NCBI GenBank assembly: GCA_946480885.1
Contig: CAMLLK010000049.1
Location: forward strand, 1-6,990
Direction: 5' to 3'
DNA from: an uncultured Thermoproteales archaeon
Lineage (GTDB): Archaea > Thermoproteota > Thermoprotei > Thermoproteales > Thermoproteaceae
DNA: 6,990 nt
The notes below the pieces were generated by a model. That model worked only from the letters and a program-made list of their open reading frames with translations, was not told the origin of the DNA and did not search any database. Shown here one piece after another: positions 5,495 through 6,990 of the stretch (the stretch's first letter is position 1; each line of letters opens with the position of its first letter). A program made the position numbers and the translations under genes.

Positions 5495-6733
5495 GTGAAA
5501 GTGGCCCCTCCTTTTGACAAAGACTTAGGCCTTGAGTATTACGTCACTGATACTTGCCCAGCCGGCGGCGTCATTAAGAAAAACGTCGAGGATTTTGTAG
5601 TTGAGGAGGTGTTGAAAGACGGCGTGGTAGTGGCTCTAGAAGGCGTATCGCTTAGGTCTACGATAGGCGGTTGGACTTGGATACACGTGGTGAAACAAAA
5701 CGTCGACACTTTAAAACTAGCGGTCTTATTGGCTAAGAAACTAGGTATTTCCTACAAAGACGTCTCTCTGGGGGGGATTAAAGACACGAGGGCGTTGACT
5801 TCACAAATTTTCTCAGTTAGGGGGAGTGTAGACAAACTGCCGGAGGTCCCCAACGTCAAATTCCTCGGGATTTGGTCTATGGACAGGCCTATGACGCCTG
5901 GAGAGATCTATGGAAATAGATTTACTATAGTCCTGAGAGATGTCGAAGACGTCAAATGCGCCGAGGAGACAGTCGAGAAGTTGTCTAGAACGCCTCTGCC
6001 CAATTACTACGGCTACCAGAGGTTTGGAACAATAAGGCCCGTGAGCCATATGTTAGGCAGAGCTTTGTTAAAAAAAGACGCAGAGGAGTTTTTCCACATT
6101 ATGTTCTGTAGGATATATCCACAAGAGTCTGAAAATGCGAAAAAGGCGAGAGAATACGCATGTAGAGGACAGTTCGACAAGGCGCTAGAGACGTTCCCCA
6201 AAAGATTTCTCGAAGAAAGAGCTCTATTGAGAAAACTCATACGCGGCTCTGATATGTGGAACTCCATCATGGCGATACCCCCCCAAATATTGAGAATTTA
6301 TATAGAGGCCTTTCAATCCTATATATTTAATAAATTATTGTCTAGGCGTATGGAACTTGGCCCTATAAACAAGCCGATAGAAGGCGATTTAGTTGAGGTG
6401 AACGGCCAAGTGGTGTATTACACAGAGGGGCTGGGGGGCGACGTAGTACTCCCGATTGTGGGAATCGGCGCCAGAGCCCCTAGTGGAAGAGTCGGAGAGA
6501 TCTATGTCAAAATTTTAAAAGAAGAGAAAGTAGACACCTCTGCCTTCTACAAAATGCCCAAGTGGTTGAGAGTGTATGGAAGCTACCGCAGAGCTGTGTT
6601 GAAAATAACTGAATTTATATACACAGTGGGGAGAGATATAGAGCTGCGATTTATATTGCCGAAGGGCGGATACGCGACAGTAGTATTAAGGGAAATAGTA
6701 AAGCCGGCCGACCCCCCAGCACACGGGTTCTAA
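5495..6733 (+). CDS. truD: tRNA pseudouridine synthase D (TruD/Pus7 family)
   Basis: The 412-residue enzyme makes pseudouridine in tRNA, classically at U13; archaeal and eukaryotic (Pus7) relatives can have further sites. The N terminus has the usual NVEDFVVEEV (30-39). LGGIKDTRALTSQ (92-104) holds D97, the catalytic aspartate of the GxKDxxA motif. GEIYGNRFTIVLR (136-148) and NYYGYQRFGTIRP (170-182) are further TruD signatures. IEAFQSYIFNKLLSRR, in the C-terminal half, matches the helix that resumes the catalytic domain after the TRUD insertion domain (roughly 185-330). The length suits archaeal TruD, which is longer than the E. coli enzyme of about 350 residues. The chosen start is GTG 5495, at leaderless distance from a TATA-like box; a second GTG two codons downstream (5501) is possible. 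It is transcribed away from the nuclease/RqcH cluster. The stop codon touches the TATA-like box of the next gene. Confidence 0.95.
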   Translation: MKVAPPFDKDLGLEYYVTDTCPAGGVIKKNVEDFVVEEVLKDGVVVALEGVSLRSTIGGWTWIHVVKQNVDTLKLAVLLAKKLGISYKDVSLGGIKDTRALTSQIFSVRGSVDKLPEVPNVKFLGIWSMDRPMTPGEIYGNRFTIVLRDVEDVKCAEETVEKLSRTPLPNYYGYQRFGTIRPVSHMLGRALLKKDAEEFFHIMFCRIYPQESENAKKAREYACRGQFDKALETFPKRFLEERALLRKLIRGSDMWNSIMAIPPQILRIYIEAFQSYIFNKLLSRRMELGPINKPIEGDLVEVNGQVVYYTEGLGGDVVLPIVGIGARAPSGRVGEIYVKILKEEKVDTSAFYKMPKWLRVYGSYRRAVLKITEFIYTVGRDIELRFILPKGGYATVVLREIVKPADPPAHGF

Positions 6734-6740
6734 ATATTTA
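6734..6740 (+). promoter_or_regulatory. TATA-like box for the gene after truD
   Basis: ATATTTA, directly after the truD stop codon, lies 28 to 22 bases before GTG 6762. The longer AT-rich run 6731-6748, with TTTTT at 6741-6745, may also end truD transcription. Confidence 0.45.
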
Positions 6741-6761
6741 TTTTTATTGAGAATATACCAC

Positions 6762-6990
6762 GTGGTTGAGGCATATACAGCAGATACTGAGATAAATATT
6801 CCAAAAAAAGACGCTTTGATTGTAATAGCAGTGCATAGCTACATACCTTCTCAAGCAAATCCAAGACAAGACTTGTTAGAGACAATTCTCCAAAACCTAC
6901 AGGGGAGAGACGTGGCTATTACCTTCTCTATGCCTAAGTCGTATTTTGAAAAAGCTGTGAAGATAATGGGATTGGAGAAACTCGCCGCTA
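6762..6990 (+). CDS. Unrecognised protein, 5' part only (runs off the window)
   Basis: An open frame runs from here to the window end. It reads about 76 residues from GTG 6762, or 81 full codons from TTG 6747. I do not recognise the family. Visible features are a probable beta strand DALIVIAVHSYIPS, a helix RQDLLETILQNLQ, a second strand RDVAITFSMP and a helix SYFEKAVKIMGLEKL. This alternating pattern suggests a small soluble alpha/beta domain. There is no signal peptide or membrane segment in what is visible. GTG 6762 is preferred because a TATA-like box sits 22-28 bases upstream, as at the other leaderless genes; the same distance before TTG 6747 is GC-rich truD coding sequence. TTG 6747 would need read-through from truD, 13 bases upstream. 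The composition matches the neighbouring genes. It lacks the motifs of peptidyl-tRNA hydrolase 2, a possible neighbour of truD in archaea. Confidence 0.7.
   Translation, partial: MVEAYTADTEINIPKKDALIVIAVHSYIPSQANPRQDLLETILQNLQGRDVAITFSMPKSYFEKAVKIMGLEKLAA

Overview
The window looks like chromosomal DNA of a hyperthermophilic crenarchaeon of the order Thermoproteales, most likely Pyrobaculum or a close relative. This is an inference from protein resemblance and gene style, not from a database search. Supporting signs are a tRNA-Leu split by a short non-canonical intron with a clear bulge-helix-bulge (BHB) motif, an allosteric PyrI subunit, an archaeal RqcH/NFACT protein, archaeal TruD, very short intergenic gaps, GTG starts, and AT-rich TATA-like boxes 22-28 bases upstream of start codons (leaderless mRNAs). 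There is no CRISPR array, insertion sequence or phage gene.

Layout. (1) Bases 1-233 hold the decayed 3' end of a membrane-protein gene, interrupted by two in-frame stops. (2) Bases 271-383 are tRNA-Leu(UAA) with a 28-nt intron at 304-331. (3) A plus-strand pyrimidine operon follows at 415-2353: pyrI (aspartate carbamoyltransferase regulatory chain), pyrE (orotate phosphoribosyltransferase) and pyrD (dihydroorotate dehydrogenase, class 2-like). Adjacent genes overlap by 4 and 13 bases. The catalytic partner pyrB is not in the window. (4) A minus-strand cluster runs from 5465 down to 2291: an endonuclease IV-type TIM-barrel protein, RqcH, and a Mut7-C/PIN-like nuclease with a zinc ribbon. The last gene overlaps the RqcH stop by 7 bases, and its own 3' end overlaps the 3' end of pyrD by 63 bases. 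(5) truD is divergent from the minus-strand cluster across only 29 bases, which must hold both promoters. (6) A new, unrecognised gene starts just after truD and runs off the window.

How the genes fit together. PyrI, PyrE and PyrD cover the regulatory subunit of step 2, step 4 and step 5 of de novo UMP synthesis; PyrI is the predicted nucleotide-sensing point. The minus-strand cluster joins a ribosome-rescue factor to two predicted metal-dependent nucleases, and its divergent neighbour modifies tRNA, so the right half leans towards nucleic-acid repair, RNA processing and translation quality control. The most interesting observations are the RqcH-nuclease linkage, the mirror-like 29-bp bidirectional promoter, the fixed TATA spacing shared by five transcription units, the intron at tRNA position 30/31, and a substituted orotate-binding position in PyrD. 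Most of the window is ordinary, well-conserved housekeeping DNA.
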